Assembly (NCBI GenBank): GCA_017428525.1
Contig: JAFRQQ010000013.1
Span: forward strand, 62,001-126,000
Source: Clostridia bacterium
Lineage (GTDB): Bacteria > Bacillota > Clostridia > Oscillospirales > Acutalibacteraceae
Direction: 5' to 3'
DNA: 64,000 nt
Within the stretch, counting starts at the first letter, position 1; each line of letters opens with the position of its first letter. The translations under genes and the position numbers were made by a program. Below are positions 19,786-28,704 of the stretch, piece by piece. The notes under the pieces are model-generated. The model was not told where the DNA came from and did not search any database. It saw nothing but the letters and a program-made list of their open reading frames with translations.

Positions 19786-20865
19786 TCAGCGCTTGACGCG
19801 GGCGTTGCCGCTCCAGACGCTCCAGACCATATCCTCATCCGCGGGCTGCGCGTAATCCGTCAGGAAGGTCGTGGCCAGCGCGCCGCTCGCCCAGCCGAAC
19901 TGCACCCATTTTTCGGGTTCCCAGCCCTTCGCTACGGCATAGAGCACGCCGCCGACAAAGCCGTCGCCGCCGCCGATGCGGTCCAGCACGCGGATCTCAC
20001 GCGGCTCGACGACCTGCCAGTCCGCGCCGGCGAGCATGATCGCGCCCCAGAGATGCGTGTTGGCGTTGATCACCTCCCGCAGCGTGGTAGCAAACACCTT
20101 CGCGTTGGGGTAGGCGGCCTTGACGCGGCTGATCATTTCCTTGAAGCTGTCGATCTTCGCGGCCAGGTCCTTGCCGCCGGCCTCCGGGCCCTGAATACCC
20201 AGGCAGAGCTGGAAATCCTCCTCGTTGCCGACCAGAATATCCGCCGCGCCCGCGATTTCGGAAAAGATGGCGGAAAGCTCGGCCTCCCTGCCCTTCCAGA
20301 AGGTCGCGCGGTAGTTGAGGTCGAAGGAGATCAGCGTGCCGTATTTCTTCGCCGTGCGGGCCAGCTCCAGGCAGAAGCGGCCGGTCTCGGGCGAAAGCGC
20401 CGCGATCAGGCCGGAGAGATGCAGGATGCCGACGCCTTCCTTGCCGAAAATGCGGTCCACGTCGAAATCCTCGAGCGAAAGCGTGCGGCCGACCTCGCCG
20501 GCGCGGTCATTCTCCACGCGCGGGCCGCGGGAGCCGCTGCCGCTGTCGGCGATATTGAACTGATGGCGATAGCCCCAGGGGCCGCCCTTTTCGACGTCCT
20601 TGCCCTCAAAGACCATGCCGCGCGCGCGCAGATCCTGCTTGATGAAGGCCGCGATCTGGCTGTCCTTGACAAAGGTGGTCAGCACCTTGACCGGCAGCCC
20701 GAGGAAGGAGGAGATGCTCGCCACATTCGTTTCCGCGCTCGTGGCCTGCATCGTGAAGGTCTTGCTTGACGCGACGGTCTGGCCCTCGGCGGGGCAGATA
20801 CGCACGCCCATGCTCGTGGGCACAACAATTGCCCAGGCGCAGTCTTTTTTCATCTCAAGAAGCAT
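19786..20865 (-). CDS. kdgK: PfkB-family kinase, probable 2-dehydro-3-deoxygluconokinase
   Basis: 359 residues from an ATG 8 bp after GGAGG. The PfkB/ribokinase fold is shown by a sugar-binding N-terminus (SAETNVASISSFLG), substrate residues LISFDLNYRATFW and DILVGNEEDF, and the anion-hole/catalytic-base motif GGGDGFVGG. The FDLNYR/NEEDF pattern is that of KDG kinases, which make KDPG from 2-keto-3-deoxygluconate in hexuronate or gluconate breakdown. It is last in an operon with 6-phosphogluconate dehydrogenase and a LarA-family gene, fitting sugar-acid use. Another PfkB substrate cannot be excluded. Confidence 0.82.
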   Translation of the reverse strand: MLLEMKKDCAWAIVVPTSMGVRICPAEGQTVASSKTFTMQATSAETNVASISSFLGLPVKVLTTFVKDSQIAAFIKQDLRARGMVFEGKDVEKGGPWGYRHQFNIADSGSGSRGPRVENDRAGEVGRTLSLEDFDVDRIFGKEGVGILHLSGLIAALSPETGRFCLELARTAKKYGTLISFDLNYRATFWKGREAELSAIFSEIAGAADILVGNEEDFQLCLGIQGPEAGGKDLAAKIDSFKEMISRVKAAYPNAKVFATTLREVINANTHLWGAIMLAGADWQVVEPREIRVLDRIGGGDGFVGGVLYAVAKGWEPEKWVQFGWASGALATTFLTDYAQPADEDMVWSVWSGNARVKR

Positions 20866-20878
20866 CGTTTTTGCCTCC

Positions 20879-22330
20879 TTATGCGTTATACTGGGTCGCA
20901 GCGGTGTTGCCGCCCTCGCCCGTCCAGTTGGTGTGGAAGAATTCGCCGCGCGGATGATCGATCCGCTCGTAGGTGTGCGCGCCGAAGTAGTCGCGCTGCG
21001 CCTGCAGGAGATTCGCGGGCAGATTTGCGCAGCGGTAGCCGTCGAAATAGCTCAGCGCCGCAGTCATCGCGGGCAGCGGGATGCCATTGGTCAGCGCCGC
21101 AGCGCACACGCGGCGCCAGCCGGCCTGCGCCTGCTCCATCACACCTTTGAAATAGGGGTCGAGCAGCAGATTCGTCAGCGCGGGGTCGTTGTCAAACGCC
21201 TCCTTGATCTTGCCGAGGAAAACGGAGCGGATGATGCATCCGCCGCGCCACATCAGCGCGATGCCGCCGTAGTTGAGATTCCAGCCGTAGGTCGCGGCCG
21301 CGGAACGCATGAGCGTGTAGCCCTGCGCGTAGGAAACGACCTTCGCGGCAAACAGCGCAGATTTGATATCGTCGATGAACTGCGCGCGGTCGCCCTCAAA
21401 CACGGGCTTGGGACCGTGCAGGATCGCGGACGCACCGACGCGCTCGGCCTTCATGGCGCTCAGGCAGCGGGCAAACACCGCTTCGCCGATCAGCGTCAGT
21501 GGCACGCCCTCATCCAGCGCCGCGATGCCGGTCCATTTGCCGGTGCCCTTCTGGCCGGCGGTGTCGAGGATCTTGTCAACGATCGGCGCGCCGTCGGTAT
21601 CTTTATAAGCGAGGATGTCGCGGGTGATCTCGATCAGGTAGCTGTCCAGCTCCTCGGTATTCCATTTCGCAAAGACCTCGTGCATCTCGTCGGCGGTCAT
21701 GCCCAAAAGATCGCGCATGAGCTGATAGGCCTCGCAGATCAGCTGCATATCGCCGTATTCGATGCCGTTGTGCACCATCTTGACGAAGTGGCCCGCACCG
21801 TTTTCGCCGACCCAGTCGCAGCAGGGCGTGCCGTCCTCCACCTTGGCGCAGATCGCCTGGAAGATCGGCTTGACGCTCTCCCACGCGGCAGGCGAACCGC
21901 CGGGCATCATGCTCGGACCCTTGAGCGCGCCTTCTTCACCGCCGGACACGCCGGTGCCGATATACAGCAGACCCTTGCTCTCCACATAGGCCGTGCGGCG
22001 GGCGGTATCCGGGAAATGCGAATTGCCGCCGTCGATGATGATGTCCCCTGGCTCCAGCAGCGGGATCAGGCTTTCGATCGTGGCGTCCACCGCCGCGCCG
22101 GCCTTGATCATCATCATGACCTTGCGGGGCTTCTCCAGAGAAGCGACCAGCTCCTCAAGCGAATAGGTGCCGACGATGTGTTTGCCCTTGGCGCGGCCGT
22201 TGACGAAATCCGTCACCTTCTGCGTCGTGCGGTTGTAGACGGACACGGTGAAGCCCTTGCTTTCCATATTCATCACAAGGTTTTCGCCCATGACAGCCAG
22301 GCCGATCAGGCCGATATCAGACTTTTTCAT
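20879..22330 (-). CDS. gnd: 6-phosphogluconate dehydrogenase (decarboxylating)
   Basis: 483 residues. It oxidises and decarboxylates 6-phosphogluconate to ribulose-5-phosphate. Seen: Rossmann [12 protein letters not shown], the NADP-preference motif [13 protein letters not shown], the family signature [14 protein letters not shown], the catalytic Lys/Asn region [16 protein letters not shown], and GTGKWT. The ATG at 22330 follows GGGAG and lies 1 bp after the PHP stop. Its place between a LarA-type epimerase and KDG kinase suggests a gluconate role rather than, or besides, the oxidative pentose pathway. Confidence 0.95.
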   Translation of the reverse strand: MKKSDIGLIGLAVMGENLVMNMESKGFTVSVYNRTTQKVTDFVNGRAKGKHIVGTYSLEELVASLEKPRKVMMMIKAGAAVDATIESLIPLLEPGDIIIDGGNSHFPDTARRTAYVESKGLLYIGTGVSGGEEGALKGPSMMPGGSPAAWESVKPIFQAICAKVEDGTPCCDWVGENGAGHFVKMVHNGIEYGDMQLICEAYQLMRDLLGMTADEMHEVFAKWNTEELDSYLIEITRDILAYKDTDGAPIVDKILDTAGQKGTGKWTGIAALDEGVPLTLIGEAVFARCLSAMKAERVGASAILHGPKPVFEGDRAQFIDDIKSALFAAKVVSYAQGYTLMRSAAATYGWNLNYGGIALMWRGGCIIRSVFLGKIKEAFDNDPALTNLLLDPYFKGVMEQAQAGWRRVCAAALTNGIPLPAMTAALSYFDGYRCANLPANLLQAQRDYFGAHTYERIDHPRGEFFHTNWTGEGGNTAATQYNA

Positions 22331-22331
22331 A

Positions 22332-23183
22332 TTATGAACGCTCCCTTCTGTGCGCTTTGATTGTTTCCAGTACGCTGTAGGGGATCCGCAGATCGCCCGT
22401 GCCCCTGCCGATGGCAATGTGGGGCTTCATGTTTGCGTGGAAGTCGGAGCCGCCGCTGATGAGCAGCCCCAGCTCCGCCGCCATGCGCTGATAGTTTTCC
22501 TGCATCTCCGGCGTGTATTCGGTATAGTAGCCCTCCACGCCGTCGAGCCCCGCGGCTTTGAGCCGAAGCAGGAACTGCCGCAGCTTGTCGTCGTCGAGCT
22601 TGATCAGATGCAGATGCGCCACGAACGACAGCCCGCCGCACTGCCGGATCAGCCGCACGCACTGCTCATCCGTGAAATACTGCTCGCCGCAGTAGGCGGC
22701 CTTGCCGTTTTCGAGGTATTCCTTGAACCCGGCCTTGACGCTTTCGGTGTAGCCCTTCTCCATGAGCAGACGGGCAAAATGCGCGCGCCCGACAATGCCG
22801 TTGGGCGCTATGGCGAGCGCCTCCTCGAGCGTAACGTCGAAGCCCAGCGCCTGCAGCTTGCGCGCCGTTTCCGCATTCCGGCGGTCGCGCATCTTGCGGG
22901 CATTGGCCAGCTCCTCGAGCAGCACGGGGTTATCGATATCGAGATAGTATGCGAGAATGTGCGTTTCCGTGGGCGACTGCACCGAGAATTCGATGGCAGG
23001 CACGACCTCGACGCCGATGCGTTCCCCTTCGGCCATGGCTTCCTTGACGCCGGAGATGCTGTCGTGGTCGGACAGCGCAATCGCGGCCAGCCCCGCGCGT
23101 TTTGCCTCCCGCACGACCTCGGCCGGCGTCATCGAGCCGTCCGACATCAGAGAATGTGTATGCAGATCAATCCATCGTTCCAT
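22332..23183 (-). CDS. PHP-domain phosphoesterase (YciV/TrpH-like)
   Basis: 283 residues from the ATG at 23183, just after the stop of the LarA-like gene. The PHP metal-site motifs [20 protein letters not shown] and SGGSDFH are complete. The family includes 5'-3' exoribonuclease (RNase AM) and AMP phosphatase members. The role inside this sugar-acid operon is unclear; it may be a passenger housekeeping gene. Confidence 0.88.
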   Translation of the reverse strand: MERWIDLHTHSLMSDGSMTPAEVVREAKRAGLAAIALSDHDSISGVKEAMAEGERIGVEVVPAIEFSVQSPTETHILAYYLDIDNPVLLEELANARKMRDRRNAETARKLQALGFDVTLEEALAIAPNGIVGRAHFARLLMEKGYTESVKAGFKEYLENGKAAYCGEQYFTDEQCVRLIRQCGGLSFVAHLHLIKLDDDKLRQFLLRLKAAGLDGVEGYYTEYTPEMQENYQRMAAELGLLISGGSDFHANMKPHIAIGRGTGDLRIPYSVLETIKAHRRERS

Positions 23184-23194
23184 ACCGGTCTCTT

Positions 23195-24439
23195 TCACTC
23201 CGTCGTCCACAGCCCCAGCGCGGGGTTGCTGATATAGTAGAAGTCCTCGCCGTCCGCGGTGTGCCAGCCGTCGGTCAGCACGGCGGGATCATAGCGTTTC
23301 GCCGCTTCATCATAGGGCAGATAATCAAAATTCGCGCCGCGCACCTCATCCTCGGTCAGATGCCGCGTGCAGTAGGTGATGCGAAAGCACCCGTCGGAGG
23401 AGCCGTGAATCAGATGCGCCGCCACGGAGAGATTCTCCTGCAGGTCGGCGTTTTCCTCAACCAGACGCAGCACCGTTTCCCGGCCGACATAGCCGTATTT
23501 GCGGATCAGCCGGTCGTTTTCGTCATCCTCGCCGAAACGCCGCACCTCCGGGGCCAGAATGATCAGCTCGCCGCCGTCGGCAATCGCCATGCGCGTGCGG
23601 TAGATCGCCTTGTTGCCCAGCCACGTGCTCTTGAATTCCCGCCCGTCGAGATAGACGACGACCTTTTGAAACGGCGTTTTCACGTGGGTGAGATTGATCT
23701 TCTGGCTGAGCGCGACTGCTTCCTCAAACACATCCCGCTGCGCGCCGATATACAGCCCGTGGATGCGCGTCCGATCCCCTTCGCTCGTGGTCACGGTCAG
23801 CACATACAGCAGGGGCAGATCCGCCAGATAATGCGTCTGCGCGTAGTCGAATACCTGCCGCACGGGGGAATGATCCTTGCCCATGATGCGCTCGATGCCG
23901 TAGAACGCACCGAGCATATGGGAGGCGTTGATCATGCTGCTGCCGCCGCAGCCGACGAAGATATTCTTGGAGTAATTCGCCATGCCGACGACCTCGTGCG
24001 GCACGACCTGCCCGATCGAAAGGATCAGGTCGTAGGCGGGGTCGACGATGCGGCGGTTGACCTCCACGTCGATGGCGGTGTTGACCAGGCCCTCGGAAAC
24101 GCGGCTGACAAAGTCCGCCGGCACCTCGCCGAGCTTGACCACATCGCTGCGCCAGCGGTGCACGATCAGCGCGTCGAAGGGCACCTTGCCCTCAAAAAAC
24201 GCTTCACATTCTTCGCGCGTCATCGGCGCATGCGTGCCGAGCGCCGGCATCACATCCACCTGACAGCGGTCCTTGAGCATTTCGTAAAAAACGGCGGTGA
24301 TTTTGCCCGCGCCGGAATACAGCCGGGTATAGTCCGGCGGCAGGAGCAGCACGCGGTGCAGCTCCCTGCCCGCAATCGCCTGCGCAAGCGCCTCGCGCAG
24401 CGCCGCATCGGACAGATAGGGATCCGCGGTAAAGATCAT
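23195..24439 (-). CDS. LarA-family nickel-pincer racemase/epimerase (DUF2088)
   Basis: 414 residues, LarA length. The N-terminal DUF2088 motif PPDYTRLYSG, then THAPMTREE and IGQVVPHEVVGMANYSKNIF (a Lys at the position expected for cofactor attachment), match lactate racemase homologues. The family isomerises 2-hydroxy acids using a nickel-pincer nucleotide. Neighbouring gnd and kdgK point to an aldonate such as gluconate rather than lactate. Cofactor genes larB, larC and larE are not in the window. First gene of the operon. Confidence 0.85.
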   Translation of the reverse strand: MIFTADPYLSDAALREALAQAIAGRELHRVLLLPPDYTRLYSGAGKITAVFYEMLKDRCQVDVMPALGTHAPMTREECEAFFEGKVPFDALIVHRWRSDVVKLGEVPADFVSRVSEGLVNTAIDVEVNRRIVDPAYDLILSIGQVVPHEVVGMANYSKNIFVGCGGSSMINASHMLGAFYGIERIMGKDHSPVRQVFDYAQTHYLADLPLLYVLTVTTSEGDRTRIHGLYIGAQRDVFEEAVALSQKINLTHVKTPFQKVVVYLDGREFKSTWLGNKAIYRTRMAIADGGELIILAPEVRRFGEDDENDRLIRKYGYVGRETVLRLVEENADLQENLSVAAHLIHGSSDGCFRITYCTRHLTEDEVRGANFDYLPYDEAAKRYDPAVLTDGWHTADGEDFYYISNPALGLWTTE

Positions 24440-24468
24440 AGATATCCATCTCCCTCAGAATTCACTTT

Positions 24469-24497
24469 ATTGTATCATACGCAACCGGCAAAAACAA
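24469..24497 (-). promoter_or_regulatory. Promoter of the larA-like/PHP/gnd/kdgK operon
   Basis: Leftward -35 TTGTTT (24497-24492), 17-bp spacer, -10 TACAAT (24474-24469). Confidence 0.65.
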
Positions 24498-24570
24498 GCG
24501 CAAAGGCGATAGAATTCCTGCTGTTTGCGCATATTTTTTTATCCAAATTTCTAAAACGGCGCGGGAGATA

Positions 24571-24609
24571 AAAAAAGACCGCCCGCAGCGCTGTCGCGTC
24601 ACAGGCGGT
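24571..24609 (-). terminator. Terminator after the MgtC-family gene
   Basis: ACCGCC (24578-24583) and GGCGGT (24604-24609) close a hairpin; the A-tract at 24570-24576 is the T-run leftwards. Confidence 0.75.
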
Positions 24610-24624
24610 GATGCACTTTTCAAA

Positions 24625-25353
24625 TCAGACTTCCGGCGTGACGCTGAAGCGCGTGATGCGCTTGTCGTCCGTCAGATACTGCACCATGGTTTCCACATTC
24701 AGCGTGGAGGGCATGCGGAGCGCGACCACGTAATGATTGGTGCCGTCCTCCGCCTCGGTGATCTCGATCTCCTCGACCTGCGCCTTCCATTTGTCGACCT
24801 GCGCAAGGAACTTCTGCCGGAATTCCTCGTCCTCCCGGATGTTGAAATCCATCCGGCCGGTCGTCCAGGACTCGACGCCGAATTTGTATTTATGCATCAG
24901 GAACTGCAGCAGGGCGATGACCGCCATGGTGAACAGGCCGATCACATACATGCCCGCGCCGATGGCAAGGCCGATGCCGGCCGTGGCCCAGATGCCCGCC
25001 GCCGTGGTCAGACCCTTGACGCTGCTGCCGTGCTTGAAGATCACGCCCGCGCCCAGGAAGCTGATGCCGCTGACCACCTGCGCGGCAATTCGCGCCGGAT
25101 CCGCGATGCGCATGCCATCCGGCAGACCGCCGGTCGCAAGCGCCATGTCGAGAAAGCCGTATTTGGAAACGATCATCATCAGCGCCGACGCACAGCAGAC
25201 GATGATGTGCGTGCGCAGGCCCGCGCTCTTGAGCCGGCGGCTGCGTTCAAAGCCGATCGCCGCGCCGCACAGGCAGGCCACAAGAATCCGGACAAAGAAA
25301 TCCAGATACTGCCAGATCGAGATATGCTCCGTGAAATATTCCCACACTGTCAT
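24625..25353 (-). CDS. MgtC/SapB-family membrane protein
   Basis: 242 residues. About five N-terminal helices carry the conserved AAIGFERSRRLKSAGLRTH, GAGVIFKHGSSVKGLTTAA and ATAGIGLAIGAG motifs. A cytoplasmic C-terminal domain of ~90 residues is ACT-like. Members are linked to magnesium limitation and acid tolerance; the mechanism in Clostridia is unclear. Single gene with its own promoter and terminator. Confidence 0.93.
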   Translation of the reverse strand: MTVWEYFTEHISIWQYLDFFVRILVACLCGAAIGFERSRRLKSAGLRTHIIVCCASALMMIVSKYGFLDMALATGGLPDGMRIADPARIAAQVVSGISFLGAGVIFKHGSSVKGLTTAAGIWATAGIGLAIGAGMYVIGLFTMAVIALLQFLMHKYKFGVESWTTGRMDFNIREDEEFRQKFLAQVDKWKAQVEEIEITEAEDGTNHYVVALRMPSTLNVETMVQYLTDDKRITRFSVTPEV

Positions 25354-25392
25354 AATCAGCCTCTTCTTCTCTTGCTTGAAATATAATTATGT

Positions 25393-25421
25393 ATTATAAT
25401 ACGAATTTATGAAAAAAGCAA
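25393..25421 (-). promoter_or_regulatory. Promoter of the MgtC-family gene
   Basis: Leftward -35 TTGCTT (25421-25416), 17-bp spacer, consensus -10 TATAAT (25398-25393). Confidence 0.75.
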
Positions 25422-25493
25422 GTCTTTCTTTTCTGTTTTTCACAAGGAATTTCCACTTTTTCGGGCTGATTCATCAAAATTTACAAATAACGA

Positions 25494-25530
25494 CACAAAA
25501 ACGGGGCTGCCCGTCACACAGACAGCCCCG
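25494..25530 (-). terminator. Terminator after the aquaporin gene
   Basis: CGGGGCTG (25502-25509) pairs with CAGCCCCG (25523-25530); a T-run follows in the leftward sense. Confidence 0.8.
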
Positions 25531-25547
25531 CCGTTTGCAGGTGAAAA

Positions 25548-26213
25548 TTACGCTTCCTTGGAAGCGAGCAGCTTGTGGATGCAGGCTGCCAGCGCGCCGC
25601 CGACCAGCGGCGCAACGATGAACACCCAGACGTTCTTCAGCGCGTCGCCGCCTTCAAACAGGGCGGGGCCGAAGGAACGGGCAGGGTTGACGGAGGTGCC
25701 GGTGAAATAGATGCCCAGCAGATGCACCAGCGTCAGGGAGAGGCCGATCACAAGGCCGGCGACATTCGCATTCTCCGTCTTGGAGGTCACGCCGAGGATG
25801 GCGAGCACGAACACGCAGGTCAGAATGATCTCGATCACGATGGACAGGCCGATGCTGCCGTTGAACAGCGCGTTGGTGCCGATGTGCTCCGCATCGGGGA
25901 AGAACGCCTTCAGCAGCGCGCCGCCGGCGATGGCGCCGAGGAACTGCGCGACGACATAGCCGATGAAATCCGCAACATTCATCTTGCCGCTGATGAGCAT
26001 GGCAAGGGAAACGGCGGGATTGATGTGGCAGCCGGAAATGTTGCCGATGGAATACGCCATGGCGACGATCGCAAGGCCGAAGGCCAGCGCCGTGGCCAGA
26101 TAGCCGGCCGGGTTGTCAACCGCGCATTTGACGGCGACGGCCGTACCGCAGGCGAAGAACACCAGCACGAAGGTGCCGATCAATTCCGCAACATACTTTT
26201 TGATGGAACTCAC
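25548..26213 (-). CDS. Aquaporin (MIP family, AqpZ-like)
   Basis: 221 residues from a GTG with AGGAGG 7 bp upstream. Six membrane helices and two half-helices carry the NPA signatures (HINPAVS and SVNPARS). The His after GC in the first loop (ISGCHINPA) and Arg after the second NPA fit a narrow, water-selective pore rather than a glycerol facilitator. Third gene after nfeD and the SPFH gene; 36 bp separate it from the latter. Confidence 0.92.
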   Translation of the reverse strand: MSSIKKYVAELIGTFVLVFFACGTAVAVKCAVDNPAGYLATALAFGLAIVAMAYSIGNISGCHINPAVSLAMLISGKMNVADFIGYVVAQFLGAIAGGALLKAFFPDAEHIGTNALFNGSIGLSIVIEIILTCVFVLAILGVTSKTENANVAGLVIGLSLTLVHLLGIYFTGTSVNPARSFGPALFEGGDALKNVWVFIVAPLVGGALAACIHKLLASKEA

Positions 26214-26249
26214 GAGAATTGCCTCCTAAATGTAAATAATAATGATTGC

Positions 26250-27170
26250 TTATTTATCCAGGATCGCCTGCACGCCGGCGGCTAAGCCCGCCACGCCCTG
26301 CAGCTCGCTGGGGATGATCAGCTTCGTCGCCTTGCCGTCGGCCGCCTTCTCGAAGGCCTCCAGCTTCTTCATGGTCAGATAGCCCTCCTGCGGCTGCGCC
26401 TGATTGATCATCTCAATCGCCTTTGCGCGGGCCTCGGCGACCTTCATGATCGCTTCCGCTTCGCCCTCCGCCTCGCGGATCTTGGCCTCTTTGATGGCCT
26501 CCGCGGAGAGGATCGCGCTCTGCTTGTCGGCCTCGGCGGCCAGGATCTTGCTGGCCTTCTGGCCTTCCGCCACAAGCACCTCGCTGGCCTTCGCGCCCTC
26601 GGCGGTCAGGATGGCCTCACGGCGCTGACGCTCCGCCTTCATCTGCTTCTCCATGGCGTCCTGAATCTCTTTGGGCGGCAGGATGTTGCGCAGCTCCACG
26701 CGGTTGACCTTGATGCCCCACGGATCCGTCGCCTCATCGAGGATGCCGCGGATCTTGGCATTGATCGTGTCGCGCGAGGTCAGCGTGTGGTCCAGCTCCA
26801 TATCGCCGATGATATTGCGCAGGGTGGTCGCCGTCAGATTCTCAATTGCGGAAATCGGGCGCTCCACACCGTAGGCAAACAGCTTGGGATCCGTGATCTG
26901 AAAGAACACGATGGTATCGATCTGCATCGTGACGTTATCTTTGGTAATCACAGGCTGGGGCGGGAAATCCGCCACCTGCTCTTTCAGGGAAACCTGCTTG
27001 GCAATGCGCTCGATAAACGGGATCTTGATGTGGATGCCCGTCTGCCAGGTCGAATTGTAAGTGCCGAGACGCTCGATGACAAAAGCCTTGGACTGGGGAA
27101 CGATTTTGACGTTTGCAATGATCAGCGCAATCAGCGCGACTGCAAGAAGTGCAAGAAAAATGTAGGGCAT
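26250..27170 (-). CDS. SPFH/stomatin-family membrane scaffold (QmcA-like)
   Basis: 306 residues. One N-terminal membrane helix, the SPFH (band 7) domain (residues ~20-200, with QSKAFVIERLGTYNSTWQTG and PPQPVITKDNV), then an Ala/Glu/Lys-rich coiled coil (~190-260) used for oligomerisation. The ATG at 27170 has GGAGG upstream and sits next to the stop of the NfeD-like gene. nfeD-SPFH pairs are a known partner set in membrane microdomains. Confidence 0.93.
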   Translation of the reverse strand: MPYIFLALLAVALIALIIANVKIVPQSKAFVIERLGTYNSTWQTGIHIKIPFIERIAKQVSLKEQVADFPPQPVITKDNVTMQIDTIVFFQITDPKLFAYGVERPISAIENLTATTLRNIIGDMELDHTLTSRDTINAKIRGILDEATDPWGIKVNRVELRNILPPKEIQDAMEKQMKAERQRREAILTAEGAKASEVLVAEGQKASKILAAEADKQSAILSAEAIKEAKIREAEGEAEAIMKVAEARAKAIEMINQAQPQEGYLTMKKLEAFEKAADGKATKLIIPSELQGVAGLAAGVQAILDK

Positions 27171-27171
27171 G

Positions 27172-27615
27172 TTAATCCTCCTTTTGTTGTGTAACAATCA
27201 GTTTCACGCCGTCGATGCGCTCCACGCGCACACAGGCGTCCTTGGGAATCACGGAATCGTCTGCGGAGCGCGCCGTCCAGACGCTGCCCTGCACGATTGC
27301 CTGCCCCTTGCCGGCAAGGTTGTCGATTTTCTCTGTCACCACGGCGATCTGCCCGATGCAGCGGTCAGCATTGGTCGGCTGCACAGGCTGTTTTGTCAGC
27401 TTTTTGAGCAGCGGCCTGGTCAGCAGCAGCGCCACGGCGGAAACCACGAGAAACACGACCAGCTGCAGCCAGAGCGGCAGCTTGCAAAGGCGGACGATCA
27501 GCGCGGCGCCCGCGCCGACGGCAAACCAGATTGTGACCAGCTGCGCGGTCATGGCTTCCACAATCAGGAATACAGTCAGCAGAACGACCCACATGACGAT
27601 CGTAAAGGTTTCCAT
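27172..27615 (-). CDS. NfeD-like membrane protein
   Basis: 147 residues. Two hydrophobic stretches (residues ~5-70) and a C-terminal OB-fold-like domain (GQIAVVTEKIDNLAGKGQAIVQGSVW) are typical of short NfeD proteins that partner stomatins. The ATG at 27615 has GGAGG 7 bp upstream; an ATG 6 bp further up is too close to it. First gene of the nfeD-SPFH-aquaporin operon. Confidence 0.9.
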   Translation of the reverse strand: METFTIVMWVVLLTVFLIVEAMTAQLVTIWFAVGAGAALIVRLCKLPLWLQLVVFLVVSAVALLLTRPLLKKLTKQPVQPTNADRCIGQIAVVTEKIDNLAGKGQAIVQGSVWTARSADDSVIPKDACVRVERIDGVKLIVTQQKED

Positions 27616-27642
27616 AGGCATACCTCCTTTCCTTGTAACGAT

Positions 27643-27671
27643 ATTTTACCATACTTTGATAAAAAAAACAA
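27643..27671 (-). promoter_or_regulatory. Promoter of nfeD-SPFH-aquaporin
   Basis: Leftward -35 TTGTTT (27671-27666), 17-bp spacer, -10 TAAAAT (27648-27643). Confidence 0.65.
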
Positions 27672-27696
27672 GGAGATAGCGGAGAATATTTCAGGT

Positions 27697-28095
27697 TCAG
27701 CTGACCGTGAAAACGTGAAAAAAGAGGATATTTTCGAGGCTGACGCGCTGCGCCTGCCGCAGGGAGCCGAGCAAAACGAGCGCATCCGCGCACTGCGCGC
27801 GGTAGGCGGCGCGGTCCGCCGCGAGATAGGGCAGCGTCTGCAGCCGCTGCGCGAGCGCGTCCACGGTTTCGTGACCGGCCGCACAGTGCAAAAGCCGCAG
27901 CGTCGGCGCGCTGCTTCGCACAAGCGCGCGCGTTTCCTCCGCAAGCGCCGCAGGCGCCGCCGTTTCGCACAGCTGCAGAAGTCTGCCGATCCCTTGCCCG
28001 AGCCGTTCCGTGCGCGCAAGCACCGCGCCGTGCAGCACCGCGCAGCCGGCGACCGTGACCGCGAGCAGGAGGCAGGCAATGACCGCCCGCTTCAC
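27697..28095 (-). CDS. DUF4363-like protein
   Basis: 132 residues from a GTG overlapping the DUF421 stop (GTGA). One N-terminal membrane or lipobox-like helix (ACLLLAVTVAGCAVL), then an all-helical Leu/Arg-rich exterior domain. Small helical proteins directly after DUF421 genes in Clostridia belong to DUF4363. Function unknown. The lipobox-like VAGC could make it a lipoprotein. Confidence 0.65.
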   Translation of the reverse strand: MKRAVIACLLLAVTVAGCAVLHGAVLARTERLGQGIGRLLQLCETAAPAALAEETRALVRSSAPTLRLLHCAAGHETVDALAQRLQTLPYLAADRAAYRAQCADALVLLGSLRQAQRVSLENILFFHVFTVS

Positions 28096-28595
28096 GAGGC
28101 AGGCTCCGCCCGGCCGCCCGCGGCGACGTCCGCCGCGGTTGCAGGCTGCTTTTCGGGCTTGAGCTGCACGCTGAGCTGCCCGTTCGTTTCAAACAAAGCG
28201 CAGGCCACGTCCGCCGTCGAGAACACATCTTTCTGCCGCAGCGCGGCGAGCAGATCCTCCTGCGTCATCCGCAAAGAGCGCAGCGCCTGCGCGCGGACCG
28301 TGCCGTTCTCGATCACCACGACCGGGCGGCCGTCCAGAAGCGTGCGCAAGCGGCTGCTTTTCATGCTCAGCACCGCGCCGATCATTTCAAACGTCACAAG
28401 CGCGATCACCGCCGCAAGCGAATGCAGCAGCGGGATGTCGTTATTCTGCATGGGCACGGACGCCACCTCGGAAATCAGGATCGTGACCACCAGCTCCGTG
28501 GGCTGCAGCTCGCCGATCTGCCGCTTGCCCATGAGCCGCAGCAGCACGGTCACGACCGCGTAGAGAATGGTCACGCGCACCAATGTGACTGCCAT
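28092..28595 (-). CDS. DUF421 (YetF/YcaP-like) membrane protein
   Basis: 167 residues. N-terminal helices with LLRLMGKRQIGELQPTELVV, the DUF421 hallmark, then a soluble domain with GRPVVVIENGTV and LRMTQEDLLAALRQKDVFS. It is shorter than the usual ~200-230 residues: the C-terminal part is Ala/Pro-rich and abbreviated. It is coupled to the DUF4363-like gene. Spore germination proteins share this domain family; the role here is unproven. Confidence 0.9.
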   Translation of the reverse strand: MAVTLVRVTILYAVVTVLLRLMGKRQIGELQPTELVVTILISEVASVPMQNNDIPLLHSLAAVIALVTFEMIGAVLSMKSSRLRTLLDGRPVVVIENGTVRAQALRSLRMTQEDLLAALRQKDVFSTADVACALFETNGQLSVQLKPEKQPATAADVAAGGRAEPAS

Positions 28596-28670
28596 CGCAC
28601 ACCTCCGAACGCTTTTTCCGTGTTAGCTTGCCCGCGAGCCGCGCCGTTTATGCAGCGGAAAAAGCGAAAC

Positions 28671-28692
28671 CCGGCGCAGCGGACTGCGCCGG
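28671..28692 (-). terminator. Terminator after recG
   Basis: CCGGCGCAG (28671-28679) and CTGCGCCGG (28684-28692) form a perfect 9-bp stem with a CGGA loop; a T-rich tail follows leftwards. Confidence 0.8.
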
Positions 28693-28704
28693 GGGAATTC
28701 TCAT

